The notes below the pieces were generated by a model that saw nothing but the letters and a program-made list of their open reading frames with translations, was not told the origin of the DNA and made no database searches. From NCBI RefSeq assembly GCF_001624695.1, contig NZ_JSEP01000018.1, positions 60,303 to 124,302 of the forward strand: DNA of 64,000 nucleotides. Direction: 5' to 3'. Positions 53,848-63,210 of the stretch are shown here, in pieces. The position numbers and the translations under genes were made by a program. This DNA comes from Labrenzia sp. OB1 (lineage in GTDB: Bacteria; Pseudomonadota; Alphaproteobacteria; Rhizobiales; Stappiaceae). Positions within the stretch are counted from its first letter, which is position 1. Every line of letters starts with the position of its first letter.

Positions 53848-53910
53848 GAGCAAGGAAAGCGGGTTGCGTTCGGGCGATCTCTTGAATTCAATTTAATGAA
53901 ACATGCTCAA
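53848..53910 (+). repeat. MITE/RIME-like repeat, partial copy C
   Basis: Right half of the element only: TGCGTTCGGGCGAT, then TTGAATTCAATTTAATG and ACATGCTC match copies A and B. Its end overlaps the tetR stop codon (53907-53909), just as copy A abuts the cpaA stop. Confidence 0.6.
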
Positions 53911-54464
53911 TCTACGCTGTTCAAGACCAGTTGCCGCAGTGCGCGATAAGAACGGTGTACCTGGTCGATGTTTACCGCATACTTCTTCCACTGTTCGAAG
54001 GAGAATCTGATAAAGTCACAAAGATCCTCGAATTCTACATTTTCCAGGCGCATGCGATTCTTGTACGGTTTGAGCAAGTCAGCGATGACGCTGTTATAAA
54101 TATTAATAATATTGTTTTTTTTATCTTGAGACATTTCTTCGGTAGCTTGAAGAATCTCTTCCCGGTGAGGCATGGTCATTATGATCTTGCACGGCTCAAG
54201 GGTAAGAAAACCGAATGCCACATCCAGCCGTTCCCCGAGATCGTCAATCGCGGCGCATTGCCTTGAGATAGCGCACGCCGATTGCCGGGCGCGATGTTCC
54301 AGCGCTCCGTAAATCAGTTCTTCCTTGCCATCATATGCATTGTAAATCGATTGCCGGGCAACGCCTGCAGCCGTCGCAATTTCACTCATGGTGGTTTTCT
54401 TCACCCCATAGTGAGCAAAAAGCTCCAAAGCTGTTTCGACAATCTTGATATTACGTTCATTCAT
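53907..54464 (-). CDS. TetR-family transcriptional regulator
   Basis: 185 residues: N-terminal TetR helix-turn-helix (about 8-52; ALELFAHYGVKKTTMSEIATAAGVARQSIYNAY) and a divergent ligand domain with a charged central segment (EEMSQDKKNNI). GC and codon use are lower than in neighbours (many AAA, AAT and ATA codons at 54040-54140), which hints at later acquisition. The stop codon lies in a repeat copy. Target unknown; the AT-rich gap to 54718 is where it would act on itself. Confidence 0.88.
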   Translation of the reverse strand: MNERNIKIVETALELFAHYGVKKTTMSEIATAAGVARQSIYNAYDGKEELIYGALEHRARQSACAISRQCAAIDDLGERLDVAFGFLTLEPCKIIMTMPHREEILQATEEMSQDKKNNIINIYNSVIADLLKPYKNRMRLENVEFEDLCDFIRFSFEQWKKYAVNIDQVHRSYRALRQLVLNSVD

Positions 54465-54718
54465 ACCTATTTGATATGGTTACCGTCAGCCAATGTCAAT
54501 TTCTGGTAATAACTTCGAGAGCGGTAATATTCAAGAAAAAGCCGGTCTGCGAACTCTGCTCGGCGGTTTGATCAAAATCAGTTTTTTCTCAATTGCGTTC
54601 AGTGAAATGAAATACCGATAAAATGCGGGGCCTTATTGCTTCCGGTCCGGGAACGGATTCTGGGTGCCCGGCTAAGCAAAGTCACGGTAGTCTTCGTCGT
54701 CACTTGTGAGACCGGCGT

Positions 54719-55549
54719 CTACCTCCCGTGCTCCTCCGGGATCACCACGCATTTCCTGTAAAGATGCCAGGTGGTATGGCCGAGAACGGGAAGGGTAACG
54801 ACAAGCCCGATAAAGGCCGGAACCATCGAGACGATGAGAAGAGCTGTCACCGTGAAGGCCCAGCCGATCATCGGAACAGGGGACTTCACCACGGCGCGAA
54901 CGCTGGTAATCATCGCGGTGATGAAATCGCGGTCTTCTTCCAGCAACAGCGGGAAGGAAATCACCGTCAGAGAGAAAAGAACCAACGACAGCACAGCGCC
55001 GACCACATGGCCGACAGCCAGGAACATCAATCCCTCCGGCGTGCTGATGACCTCGTTCAGGAATTCCTGGAAGGACGCGAACGAGCGAAAGCCCAGGAAA
55101 AGGGCGAGCAGCAGGCGCACCTGATACATCCACATGATCTGAATGAAGAGAACCACAAAGGCCATCCAGGACAGTTCCCGGCTCTTCTGCGCCCACATGG
55201 TTCCGAATATTTTCGACCAGGACAACTCTTCACCTGCGTTCAGCCGGCGGCTGACCTCGTAGAGACCGACCGCGGCGAACGGGCCGATCAGCACGAAACC
55301 GGCAGCCGCCGGATAGGACAGGTAGCTCATGTTGAGCGCGGCGGCGCTGAGAACGACGAAAAGACCGCCAAGCGCGAAGACCGCGCCGATGCACAATCCG
55401 TAGACCGGAGCGCGGCGAAAATCGGCAAGGCCGGCGGCCAGGGCGTCGATGACATCGTTGACGCTGATCGTGTTGACTTGCGGCATGGGCCGGATGCCGT
55501 CGCCTGCCGGAGTTCCGGGGCTCATCGGGGCCGTCTTGTTCTCGTTCAT
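54719..55549 (-). CDS. DUF2189 integral membrane protein
   Basis: 276 residues from the ATG at 55549. A polar N-terminus (1-40) precedes about six membrane helices; VNDVIDALAAGLADFRRAPVYGL and LIGPFAAVGLYEVSRRL are typical of the DUF2189 family, which in alphaproteobacteria is often near respiratory or cytochrome genes but has no proven role. The C-terminal HTTWHLYRKCVV is basic and cytoplasmic. Confidence 0.83.
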   Translation of the reverse strand: MNENKTAPMSPGTPAGDGIRPMPQVNTISVNDVIDALAAGLADFRRAPVYGLCIGAVFALGGLFVVLSAAALNMSYLSYPAAAGFVLIGPFAAVGLYEVSRRLNAGEELSWSKIFGTMWAQKSRELSWMAFVVLFIQIMWMYQVRLLLALFLGFRSFASFQEFLNEVISTPEGLMFLAVGHVVGAVLSLVLFSLTVISFPLLLEEDRDFITAMITSVRAVVKSPVPMIGWAFTVTALLIVSMVPAFIGLVVTLPVLGHTTWHLYRKCVVIPEEHGR

Positions 55550-55642
55550 CCGCCAGCTTCCTCCCAAAAGCAGCCCGCCTCGCGCAGGCAGGCAATCTTA
55601 GCCGGGAAAATCAAGGCCGTTCAATGAGGAGAAGAACTTATG

Positions 55643-55682
55643 CCAACCTCAACAAATCGGTTCTTGTTTGTTGAGGTTGGCA
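55643..55682. repeat. Perfect 15-bp inverted repeat between DUF2189 and the MscS gene
   Basis: GCCAACCTCAACAAA at 55643-55657, 10-base spacer, exact complement at 55668-55682. It is not GC-rich and has no U-tract, and it lies downstream of the MscS stop (minus strand) and 94 bases upstream of the DUF2189 start, so it may be an mRNA 3'-end structure or an operator. Confidence 0.6.
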
Positions 55683-55789
55683 ATACATCGTTCCCCCGCA
55701 TCCAGGCGCGAACATTCCTCATGCCATGACGACCGGAAGCCCGCGTTACGGCATGAGGCTTGCGAGGGGGGACGGAGTTCCGGTGAGCG

Positions 55790-58036
55790 CTATCCCCCTG
55801 CCGGTTTTGGTTCGCTAACGGATTCCGCCGCGACCGCTGCGACCTGTTGCTTCTGCTCATTGTCGAGCTTGCCGTTGTCCGGCATATGCACTCGGACTTC
55901 CTTGCGGGCGAACTGGATGCCGTTTTCCTCGAACGCCTGCTGGACGCGTTTGTAGATTTCCTTGCGCATGCCGAACTGCTTGCCCGGTTTGGTGGTGAAT
56001 TTGCCACGCACCACGATGCCGACATCATCGACATCGGCGACGCCCTGCCCCTTGAAGGGTGCCAGAATGTCGTCCTTGAACTCCTCCATCTCCATGATTT
56101 CCTGACCAATCTTCTTGAAGAGTTTGCGGACCTTCTCGACATCTGTATCGAACGGCACGGTGAACTTAAGCTTCATGATCACCCAGTCACGGGAGAGATT
56201 GGTGAGTTTGGGAATTTCGCCATAGGGCACGATGTGAACGGCACCTCGTGTACCGCGCAGTTGCAGCGAGCGGATCGAGATTTTCTCGATGGAGCCCTGC
56301 GTGCCGCCGGCGTCGATGAATTCACCCAGGCGGAAGGCATCGTCCATCAGGAAGAAGATGCCCGAGACCACATCGCGGACCAGGGTCTGCGCGCCGAAAC
56401 CGACCGCCAGGCCGATGACGCCGGCCCCGGCCAGAAGCGGGGTGATGTTGACGCCGAGTTGACTGAGGGCCAGCAGCACCGTGAGCGTCAGAATGGTGAT
56501 CTGCGAGACAACGCGGATCAGCGGCAGGATCGTTGCCAGTCGGGACTTGCCGGCACCGCCCATTTCCGCGTCGTCGTCCTCGTTCGCCACGGGTGGGGAA
56601 TCCTTGGCAAGCTGATGGGCGACCCACAGATTGATGATTTCCCAGGCAAGATACCCTGCGGCGAGAATCAGCAGCAGGATGACGGTATGCCGAGCGACGG
56701 CCGATTCACCGCCACCGCCGATTGCCAGAAGGTTCAAGCCGTAGATTCGTCCGACCGCCAGGATCAGGAAGGCGATGAGGGCAACGCGGGCGATCCTGAC
56801 ATAGCTGTGCCGTGACTGCCGATGGGCGGCTTCCGCCACCGGGCCTTCCCCCTGCATCGGAGGAATGATGTGCGCGACGATGCCGCGCGCCATCGTGTCG
56901 AGGAACGGCGCGAAGACGACAAGAATGATGACGGCGAAGGAGCGGGTCGCCGTCAGGGACTCAATGCCCATGCTTATGGAAAACTGAACCAGCAACCAGT
57001 TGAAAACGATGAAAGCCATGGAGAAATAGGGCCAGAAACTTGCCATGCGTTCCAGGCCGCTGGTTGGTTCCTCTTCGTCTCCCAGAATGATGTTGGTCAA
57101 CCCGTGCCGGGCCATCCAGAGGACCGCGACAATCCACGCATTCACCGCGAAACTGATGAAGAACCGGAACGTTTCGCCGATGGCTGCGTCCGCATCGCGA
57201 ATGATAAAAAACAGGAAGAAGGCGACGCCGACAAAGGCGAACAGCATTGTAAAATTGCGATAGAGCGATTTTGCGGTGTGATCGTCCGCCGTGACCAGAC
57301 GCAGTTCAGGCCGGTGCGGGGCAAGCGCGAAACGTAAGAGGGCCGCGATCAGCCGTGGCAGGAATACAATCCAGAAGATGGCCTGAAAGGCGACTGTTTT
57401 CACCATCGGATCGACAAGGAAGATCCGGCCCACGGCAATGACGACGATCGCGAAAACGATCAGGCCGCCGAGGTCGAGGCCGGCCCGGGTCGAGACCATC
57501 TTGACGGTCTCAAAGAGGTTTTCCGGAGAATGGTTTCGCAGACTTGCGCGTCTGGAGGCCGCCAGCCGGTTCACCAGGAACTCGGCGATAAAACCCGCGG
57601 CAAGGAGAAGTGCAATCGCACCGGCAAGAATATGAAAGGGTCCGGCGATCTTTCCGGCAACGAGATCGCCGATGCTGTCAAAGAGACCGGTGAAAAGCGC
57701 CGGCAGGTTGCGGAAATAGCCCGCGATGGCCAACCCAAATTTGTCCACTGCCGTTTCGATCTGCTCGAAGACGCCGGGTTTCCTTTCATCAGCCGTTGCT
57801 GCCTGGTCTTTTGCTTCGGCACCCTGTTGCAGCAGGGTCATGAGATCCGTCAGCGCTTTCACCTGTTGCGCGTCGAGATCCGATACAAGTTTCTCAATCG
57901 ATTCCTGCTGAAGGGGCACGGGAAGAGTGGAGGCGCTGCTCTGTGCGGCGGCCGGAGCTGTCGGCACCAATAAGACCTGGATCAGGCACAGGAGAGCCAT
58001 GCAGGCGGTTACTGTCGTCTTCCAAACACCGGTCAT
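55790..58036 (-). CDS. Large MscS-family mechanosensitive channel
   Basis: 748 residues from the ATG at 58036 (AAGGGGA 8 bases upstream; 58054 is an alternative). Signal peptide to about residue 32 (APAAA-QSS), a periplasmic helical region (35-110), roughly ten membrane helices and a C-terminal MscS core: the pore helix and beta domain region GFGAQTLVRDVVSGIFFL (near 555) and NLSRDWVIMKLKF (near 630). The form is that of YbdG/MscM-like or large Rhizobial channels that protect against osmotic downshock. The tail is rich in Gln/Ala. Confidence 0.9.
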   Translation of the reverse strand: MTGVWKTTVTACMALLCLIQVLLVPTAPAAAQSSASTLPVPLQQESIEKLVSDLDAQQVKALTDLMTLLQQGAEAKDQAATADERKPGVFEQIETAVDKFGLAIAGYFRNLPALFTGLFDSIGDLVAGKIAGPFHILAGAIALLLAAGFIAEFLVNRLAASRRASLRNHSPENLFETVKMVSTRAGLDLGGLIVFAIVVIAVGRIFLVDPMVKTVAFQAIFWIVFLPRLIAALLRFALAPHRPELRLVTADDHTAKSLYRNFTMLFAFVGVAFFLFFIIRDADAAIGETFRFFISFAVNAWIVAVLWMARHGLTNIILGDEEEPTSGLERMASFWPYFSMAFIVFNWLLVQFSISMGIESLTATRSFAVIILVVFAPFLDTMARGIVAHIIPPMQGEGPVAEAAHRQSRHSYVRIARVALIAFLILAVGRIYGLNLLAIGGGGESAVARHTVILLLILAAGYLAWEIINLWVAHQLAKDSPPVANEDDDAEMGGAGKSRLATILPLIRVVSQITILTLTVLLALSQLGVNITPLLAGAGVIGLAVGFGAQTLVRDVVSGIFFLMDDAFRLGEFIDAGGTQGSIEKISIRSLQLRGTRGAVHIVPYGEIPKLTNLSRDWVIMKLKFTVPFDTDVEKVRKLFKKIGQEIMEMEEFKDDILAPFKGQGVADVDDVGIVVRGKFTTKPGKQFGMRKEIYKRVQQAFEENGIQFARKEVRVHMPDNGKLDNEQKQQVAAVAAESVSEPKPAGG

Positions 58037-58277
58037 CAGCGTGTTCCCCTTCATCGCTGTTGAAGCATATGCGGTCAGGTATGATACGCAAACCGTGCAA
58101 TTTTTATTAAGTTACGCAACGTCGATTCAGGTGCAAAGATCGGAAGCTCACGGCAATGGGGGGCTTGCATCGCGTTCTGCCACACGAAATGCGCCGGTTG
58201 GAAACATGACAGAGCTTGATCAACGCGGCTTATGCGTCTACGTCCAAGCCAGAACGATCTACAGCGAGCGGGATTGA

Positions 58278-58703
58278 ATGAGCACGCCCCAACGAAGCGC
58301 GAATATTACACCGGGCATATTCTGGGCCCTGCTGAGCCCGATCGGCCGTATGAGCAGGCTTCCCTACTGGATGTGCTTTGCCTTCATGTGGGTCGTCATC
58401 GGCATCGCGATCCGTCTGTGGTGGATGTCGCTCACCGAATTGCCGACCCCCGAGACGGTGACGGTCAACATTTTCGTAAGCTCCAATCCGTTGCTGCCGT
58501 TTCTGCTTCTGGTGCTCAACTGGTTCGAGCTGGCGCTGGTCATCAAGCGTCTGCAGGACATCGGCCAGAGTGGATTTCTCGCGTTGCTGATCTTCGTACC
58601 CGTCGTTAATCTGCTGGTGGTGCTGGTTCTGGGCTGCATTCCCGGCAAGCCGGAAGCGAATCGCCACGGCCCGTTGCCGAACAGCTACTGGCGCAGGAAC
58701 TGA
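58278..58703 (+). CDS. DUF805 membrane protein
   Basis: 141 residues with three to four membrane helices. FWALLSPIGRMSRLPYW near the N-terminus and VIKRLQDIGQSGFLALL near residue 88 are the two marks of the DUF805 (YhaH-like) family, whose function is unknown. No strong ribosome site is visible before the ATG. The 241-base gap on its left is divergent from the MscS gene and has no other feature I can support. Confidence 0.83.
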   Translation: MSTPQRSANITPGIFWALLSPIGRMSRLPYWMCFAFMWVVIGIAIRLWWMSLTELPTPETVTVNIFVSSNPLLPFLLLVLNWFELALVIKRLQDIGQSGFLALLIFVPVVNLLVVLVLGCIPGKPEANRHGPLPNSYWRRN

Positions 58704-58834
58704 TCGGGTCGGCCGGCATTCCCGTCAAGTTCCGGCAGCCGCACAGCGGGTCTGTTTTCAGCGACGACTGCACCTGATGCAAAACCGGCTGCAAGTGTCC
58801 CGATACCGATAAACAAATGTGGAGTTCTCCTGCG

Positions 58835-59992
58835 ATGCCGTCTTCCGCCGTCACCATCGCCCGCGACCTGATCCGCTGCCCGTCCGTGACACCGGCCGAA
58901 GGCGGCGCGCTGTCCTTGTTGCAGGAGCTGCTGGCAGGGGCGGGGTTTTCGGTCTCGCGTGTCACCTTCAAGGATGACGGCACGCCGGATGTGGACAATC
59001 TTTTTGCCACCATCGGCACCGGAAAACCGCACTTCGTCTTTGCCGGTCACACCGACGTGGTTCCGGCCGGGGCGGCGGGCGACTGGCGTCACGATCCGTT
59101 CGACGGCACGATTTCCGATGGTTTCCTCTTCGGCCGCGGCGCGGTGGACATGAAGGGCGGCATCGCCGCTTTTGCCGCAGCGGCGCTGGATTTCATCGGC
59201 GAGGCCGGTGCGGAATTCGGCGGCACGATCTCCTTCCTGATCACGGGCGACGAGGAAGGCCCGGCGGTCAACGGCACGGTGAAGCTGCTGCAATGGGCAA
59301 AAGAGCAGGGGCATGAATTCGACGCCTGCATCGTCGGTGAGCCGACCAATCCGGACAGGCTCGGAGATGCCATCAAGATCGGCCGGCGCGGATCGCTGTC
59401 CGGCATGGTGTCCGTCACCGGCGTTCAGGGCCATGTCGCCTATCCCCATCTGGCGGACAATCCGGTCCCCGGTCTGGTGCGACTTGTCGCGGCGCTGCAT
59501 GCCCTTGAACTCGATCAGGGCAACGAACGCTTCCAGCCGTCCAATCTGGAAGTGGTGAACATCGACGTCGGCAATCCGGCGTTCAACGTCATTCCCGCCC
59601 GCGCCGAAGCCCGCTTCAATATTCGCTTCAATGACGCCTGGACGCTGGACAACCTTAAGGCAAAAATCCGCGACACCCTGCAGTCCGTCGATCTCGGCAG
59701 CCTGCAGCTCGACATAGCTTTCAGGCGCGATGCCAGCGAATCCTTCCTGACCAGGGACGAGACGCTGATTGCCACACTCGGCAAGGCCGTCGAGGCGGAA
59801 ACCGGCCGCGTTCCGGATCTTTCCACCGGAGGGGGAACCTCCGATGCGCGCTTCATCAAGAATTATTGCCCTGTGGTGGAATTCGGCCTCGTGGGACAGA
59901 CGATGCACAAGGTCGACGAATGTGCCGCCGTGGAGGATCTTGACCGGCTGGTGGCGATCTATAAACGTTTCCTGGCGAGCTATTTCTCCTGA
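58835..59992 (+). CDS. dapE: Succinyl-diaminopimelate desuccinylase
   Basis: 385 residues from the ATG at 58835, 10 bases after GGAG; an ATG at 58817 is the alternative. M20 zinc enzyme of the succinylase lysine/DAP pathway. Metal and catalytic motifs: HTDVVPAG (near 71), GRGAVDMKGG (near 102), GDEEGPA (near 137), GEPTNPDRLGD and GGTSDARF. Its pathway partner dapD is 860 bases downstream on the other strand, which confirms the assignment. Confidence 0.95.
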   Translation: MPSSAVTIARDLIRCPSVTPAEGGALSLLQELLAGAGFSVSRVTFKDDGTPDVDNLFATIGTGKPHFVFAGHTDVVPAGAAGDWRHDPFDGTISDGFLFGRGAVDMKGGIAAFAAAALDFIGEAGAEFGGTISFLITGDEEGPAVNGTVKLLQWAKEQGHEFDACIVGEPTNPDRLGDAIKIGRRGSLSGMVSVTGVQGHVAYPHLADNPVPGLVRLVAALHALELDQGNERFQPSNLEVVNIDVGNPAFNVIPARAEARFNIRFNDAWTLDNLKAKIRDTLQSVDLGSLQLDIAFRRDASESFLTRDETLIATLGKAVEAETGRVPDLSTGGGTSDARFIKNYCPVVEFGLVGQTMHKVDECAAVEDLDRLVAIYKRFLASYFS

Positions 59993-60139
59993 AAGCCTCG
60001 CGCGGGGATATGGCCGCCGCCGCAACGCTTTCACACTTGGTATTCACCCACCTGCTTTCATATAATTCCACATGGAAGCCGGGCGGGGCCGGACATTTGA
60101 ATTCGGGACATTGATCCTGTTAACGGGAGCGCGTCGACC

Positions 60140-60733
60140 TTGGTAAGTTTGAGCGAAATTCGGGCCGCGCTTGACGGGTCCTGGCTGCTGTTGCGTAACC
60201 GGCCGGAAGGGATGACCTATTTCGACCAGTCCATCCAGGGCTTCTGGCGGTCGTTTTCGGCGGTCTTCCTGCTGATCCCGGCATTCCTTCTCAGCGGCCT
60301 CGCCGAAAAGGAATTCTATTTTTCCGAAGGACTGTTCCAGCCGGGGACCTTTCCCGACGGGGCCTACTGGACGGCGCAGCTCATCGGCCTGGCGGTGGAC
60401 TGGGTCACGCTGCCGCTCCTGCTGGCCGTACTGGCGGTGCCGATCGGTATTTCGAAACGCTACGTGCCCTTCATTGTCGTGCGCAACTGGACCAGCCTGC
60501 TGGCCTCCGTGCCCTATCTGATAACCTATGTGCTTTTTCTGCTGCGGATCATCCCACCGGGCATTGCCGTACTGCTGTCGTTTTCCAGTCTTCTGGCGGT
60601 CCTCTGGTACCGCTACCTGGTCGCCCGCATCGCCCTCCAGGCCACCATCAGCCTCGCCGTCGGCATCGTCGTGCTCGACATCGTGCTGACCCTGGTGATC
60701 TCCCAGATCGTTGGAAATCTCTGGGGCGTTTAG
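60140..60733 (+). CDS. Conserved membrane protein of unknown function in the dapE-dapD gap
   Basis: 197 residues from a TTG at 60140, 10 bases after GGGAG. Five or so hydrophobic segments from residue 38 on. The N-terminal part (SEIRAALDGSWLLLRNRPEGMTYFDQSIQGFWRSF) is amphipathic and cytosolic. Similar-sized proteins are found near dapD/dapE in Rhizobiales from memory, but I know no function. The hydrophobic pattern and codon use support a real gene. Confidence 0.72.
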   Translation: MVSLSEIRAALDGSWLLLRNRPEGMTYFDQSIQGFWRSFSAVFLLIPAFLLSGLAEKEFYFSEGLFQPGTFPDGAYWTAQLIGLAVDWVTLPLLLAVLAVPIGISKRYVPFIVVRNWTSLLASVPYLITYVLFLLRIIPPGIAVLLSFSSLLAVLWYRYLVARIALQATISLAVGIVVLDIVLTLVISQIVGNLWGV

Positions 60734-60779
60734 AGCCCGGATTAGCGACTGCGGAAGAAGCGCCAAACCCGGCCTGATC

Positions 60780-60802
60780 CCCTTCCCCCTTGTGGGGAAG
60801 GG
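60780..60802. repeat. Palindromic intergenic repeat CCCTTCCCC/GGGGAAGGG
   Basis: A 9-bp perfect stem with a 5-base loop, followed by TTAGGAATGGGGG. This exact type of palindrome is scattered in many alphaproteobacterial genomes. It lies between the convergent membrane-protein and dapD genes and could also act as a terminator for either. Confidence 0.65.
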
Positions 60803-60852
60803 TTAGGAATGGGGGTAAACGGCGCAGCCGTATCCGGCGGATCCGGTCCCGA

Positions 60853-61704
60853 TCAGTCGCGCAGCAGTTCGTTGATTCCGGTCTTGGAGCGGGTCCTTTC
60901 GTCGACGGTCTTCACGATGACCGCGCAATAAAGGTTCGGAGCCGGTTCGCCGTTGCCCATTTTGGTGGCGGTCGGCATGGACCCGGCGACGACCACGGAA
61001 TAAGGCGGCACTTCGCCATAGCTGACTTCGCCGGTCATGCGATTGACGATCCGTGTCGACTGGCCGATGAAGACGCCCATGCCAAGCACCGAACCCTCGC
61101 GCACAATGCAGCCTTCCACGACTTCCGAGCGGGCGCCGATGAAGCAGTTGTCCTCGATGATGACCGGGCCCGCCTGCAGCGGTTCCAGAACGCCGCCGAT
61201 GCCGACGCCGCCGGACAAGTGCACGTTCTTGCCAATCTGCGCGCAGGAGCCGACCGTCGCCCAGGTGTCGACCATCGTGCCCTCGTCCACATAGGCGCCC
61301 AGATTGACGAAGGACGGCATCAGCACGACGCCCTTGCCGATGAAGGCGGAGCGGCGCACGGTGCAGTTCGGCACGGCGCGGAAGCCAGCCTGCTCGAAAT
61401 CGACACCGCGCCAGCCGTCGAACTTGGAGGGAACCTTGTCCCACCAGGTCGCATCGCCCGGGCCGCCCTTGATGACGTCCATCGGGTTGAGGCGGAACGA
61501 CAGCAGCACGGCCTTCTTGGCCCACTGGTTGACGACCCAGTCGCCGTCCTTCTTTTCCGCAACGCGCAGCTTTCCGTGGTCCAGAAGGGACATTGCGGTG
61601 TCCACCGCGTCACGGATTTCACCAGTGGTCGAGGTGCCGATGGAATCGCTGTCCTCGAAGGCGGCGTCGATGATTTTGGACAGGGCGGCGAGATCGTGGG
61701 TCAT
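60853..61704 (-). CDS. dapD: Tetrahydrodipicolinate N-succinyltransferase
   Basis: 283 residues. It makes N-succinyl-2-amino-6-oxopimelate, the committed step before DapE's branch of lysine and peptidoglycan synthesis. Left-handed beta-helix hexapeptide repeats fill residues 110-235 (for example [20 protein letters not shown], then [11 protein letters not shown]). The N-terminal helical domain and the C-terminal [16 protein letters not shown] are as in E. coli DapD. Confidence 0.96.
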   Translation of the reverse strand: MTHDLAALSKIIDAAFEDSDSIGTSTTGEIRDAVDTAMSLLDHGKLRVAEKKDGDWVVNQWAKKAVLLSFRLNPMDVIKGGPGDATWWDKVPSKFDGWRGVDFEQAGFRAVPNCTVRRSAFIGKGVVLMPSFVNLGAYVDEGTMVDTWATVGSCAQIGKNVHLSGGVGIGGVLEPLQAGPVIIEDNCFIGARSEVVEGCIVREGSVLGMGVFIGQSTRIVNRMTGEVSYGEVPPYSVVVAGSMPTATKMGNGEPAPNLYCAVIVKTVDERTRSKTGINELLRD

Positions 61705-61886
61705 CAGAAAGAAGGTCTCCGGCGGTGTCGAATTAAGCGCGGACCTAAGCCGCCGCGCCGCACACTGTCAAGCGCTTCACGCCTTCAGGACGTCCCATTC
61801 GGCGGTTTGCCCCCCGCATCACGGTTCCGGACGCCGCCATTTTCTCTCGCTCGCCCACCCACCCAGGTTGCTCCCACTCTTTTTTC

Positions 61887-61993
61887 GCCGTCCCGGACCT
61901 GATCCGGGGCCTCTCCCCCTGCTTTGCCGCCCCGGACGTGATCCGGGGTCTTGGGCAGATCCAGAGCAGATCCCGGATCAAGTCCGGGACGGC
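61887..61993. repeat. Cluster of three CCCGGAC-x-TGATCCGGG palindromic repeats
   Basis: About 25-bp units at 61887-61913 and 61926-61953 (direct) and 61969-61993 (inverted), each GCCG(T/C)CCCGGAC-N-TGATCCGGG. Units two and three form a larger inverted repeat. Such units are a common dispersed palindrome in Rhizobiales. They fill much of the dapD-DMT gap (61705-62181), for which I see no other content. Confidence 0.75.
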
Positions 61994-62181
61994 AAACGGG
62001 GAGGGCTCCAGTCGGAAGCGGATCTCGCCGGACGCGAACCGCCGCACTGCCTGCAAGACGTCCCCGGAGATCGGCAAGGTTGAGCAAATCTAACCGGTGG
62101 GTTTCCTTTTCGCGGGATATTCAGCCGCCCGGGACGGGCTATGATGACGGCAGTTCAACGCATTTCGGAAAGCCGCTCCCT

Positions 62182-63087
62182 TTGGAACTCTGGATCCCCA
62201 TCACGATCGCCGCCGCGTTCTGCCAGAACCTGCGCACGGCCCTGCAGAAACATCTCAAGGGCAGGCTGGGCACAACAGGTGCGACCTTCATCCGTTTTGG
62301 TTACGGGGTCCCTTTCGCCGCGCTATATGTCGCCTTTCTGCATTTCGGCCTCGGCCATCCGATGCCGGATCCGACCGCCACGATGCTGGTCGCCGGTGCG
62401 CTTGGCGGCCTGGCGCAGATTCTGGCGACCTTCCTTCTGATCCACCTGTTCTCCTTCCGCAATTTCGCGGTCGGCACGGCCTATTCCAAAACGGAGCCGA
62501 TCCAGGCGGCCCTCTTCGGCTTCGTGGTGCTCGGTGAACAGGTTTCGCTGATGGCGGCGGTCTGCATCCTGATCGGCATTACCGGTGTCATTGTCATCAC
62601 GCTTGCCCGCGTGCCGATGACGCTCAGCGCCGTCAGGTCGTCGCTGATCGGCCGGCCCGCCCTGATCGGGCTGGCATCCGCCGCCCTCTTCGGCGCCTCG
62701 GCGGTGGCCTACCGCACCGCGTCCCTGTCCCTCGACGGCACCACCGTCGCAATGCAGGCCGCCTTTGCGCTGATCTATGCAACATCGTTCCAGACCGTCG
62801 CCATGGCCGCGTGGATGGCCGTGCGCGAACCCGACCAACTGCGCGCCAGCCTGGCCGCCTGGCGCAGCGCGGTCTGGGTCGGCATCGCGGGCGTCGCCGG
62901 ATCGGCCGGCTGGTTCACCGCAATGACCCTGCAAAACGTCGCCTACGTCCGCGCCCTTGCCCAGATCGAACTCGTCTTCACTTTCCTGGCCTCCTGGCTG
63001 TTCTTCAAGGAAGTGATCGCAAAGTCGGAAATCCTTGGCTGTCTCTTGATCGTGCTGGCGGTGGTGGGGATTGTGCTTCTGGGGTGA
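62182..63087 (+). CDS. DMT-superfamily (EamA) transporter
   Basis: 301 residues from a TTG at 62182, with GGAAAG 9 bases before. Ten hydrophobic segments in two EamA halves (about 1-140 and 155-300). The frame is open back to 61951 through the repeat cluster, but those residues are arginine- and proline-rich and not family-like. YSKTEPIQAALFGFVVLGE and ALAQIELVFTFLASWLFFKE mark the helix pair before each half's end. Substrate unknown. Confidence 0.85.
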   Translation: MELWIPITIAAAFCQNLRTALQKHLKGRLGTTGATFIRFGYGVPFAALYVAFLHFGLGHPMPDPTATMLVAGALGGLAQILATFLLIHLFSFRNFAVGTAYSKTEPIQAALFGFVVLGEQVSLMAAVCILIGITGVIVITLARVPMTLSAVRSSLIGRPALIGLASAALFGASAVAYRTASLSLDGTTVAMQAAFALIYATSFQTVAMAAWMAVREPDQLRASLAAWRSAVWVGIAGVAGSAGWFTAMTLQNVAYVRALAQIELVFTFLASWLFFKEVIAKSEILGCLLIVLAVVGIVLLG

Positions 63088-63210
63088 GAGGACACTGCGG
63101 CGTTCGGACGGACGTCACCCGAAACGACTGCTTTGCGCCCTCCATACGGTCTTTGACGACGTTGGATCCGTTGCCCGAAAGCGAACACCTTTTGCGGCTG
63201 GTATAAATCC

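Noticed and set aside
61951..62181. Extension of the DMT transporter gene to 61951
   Set aside because: It translates the CCCGGAC palindrome cluster into Arg/Pro-rich sequence unlike any EamA protein.
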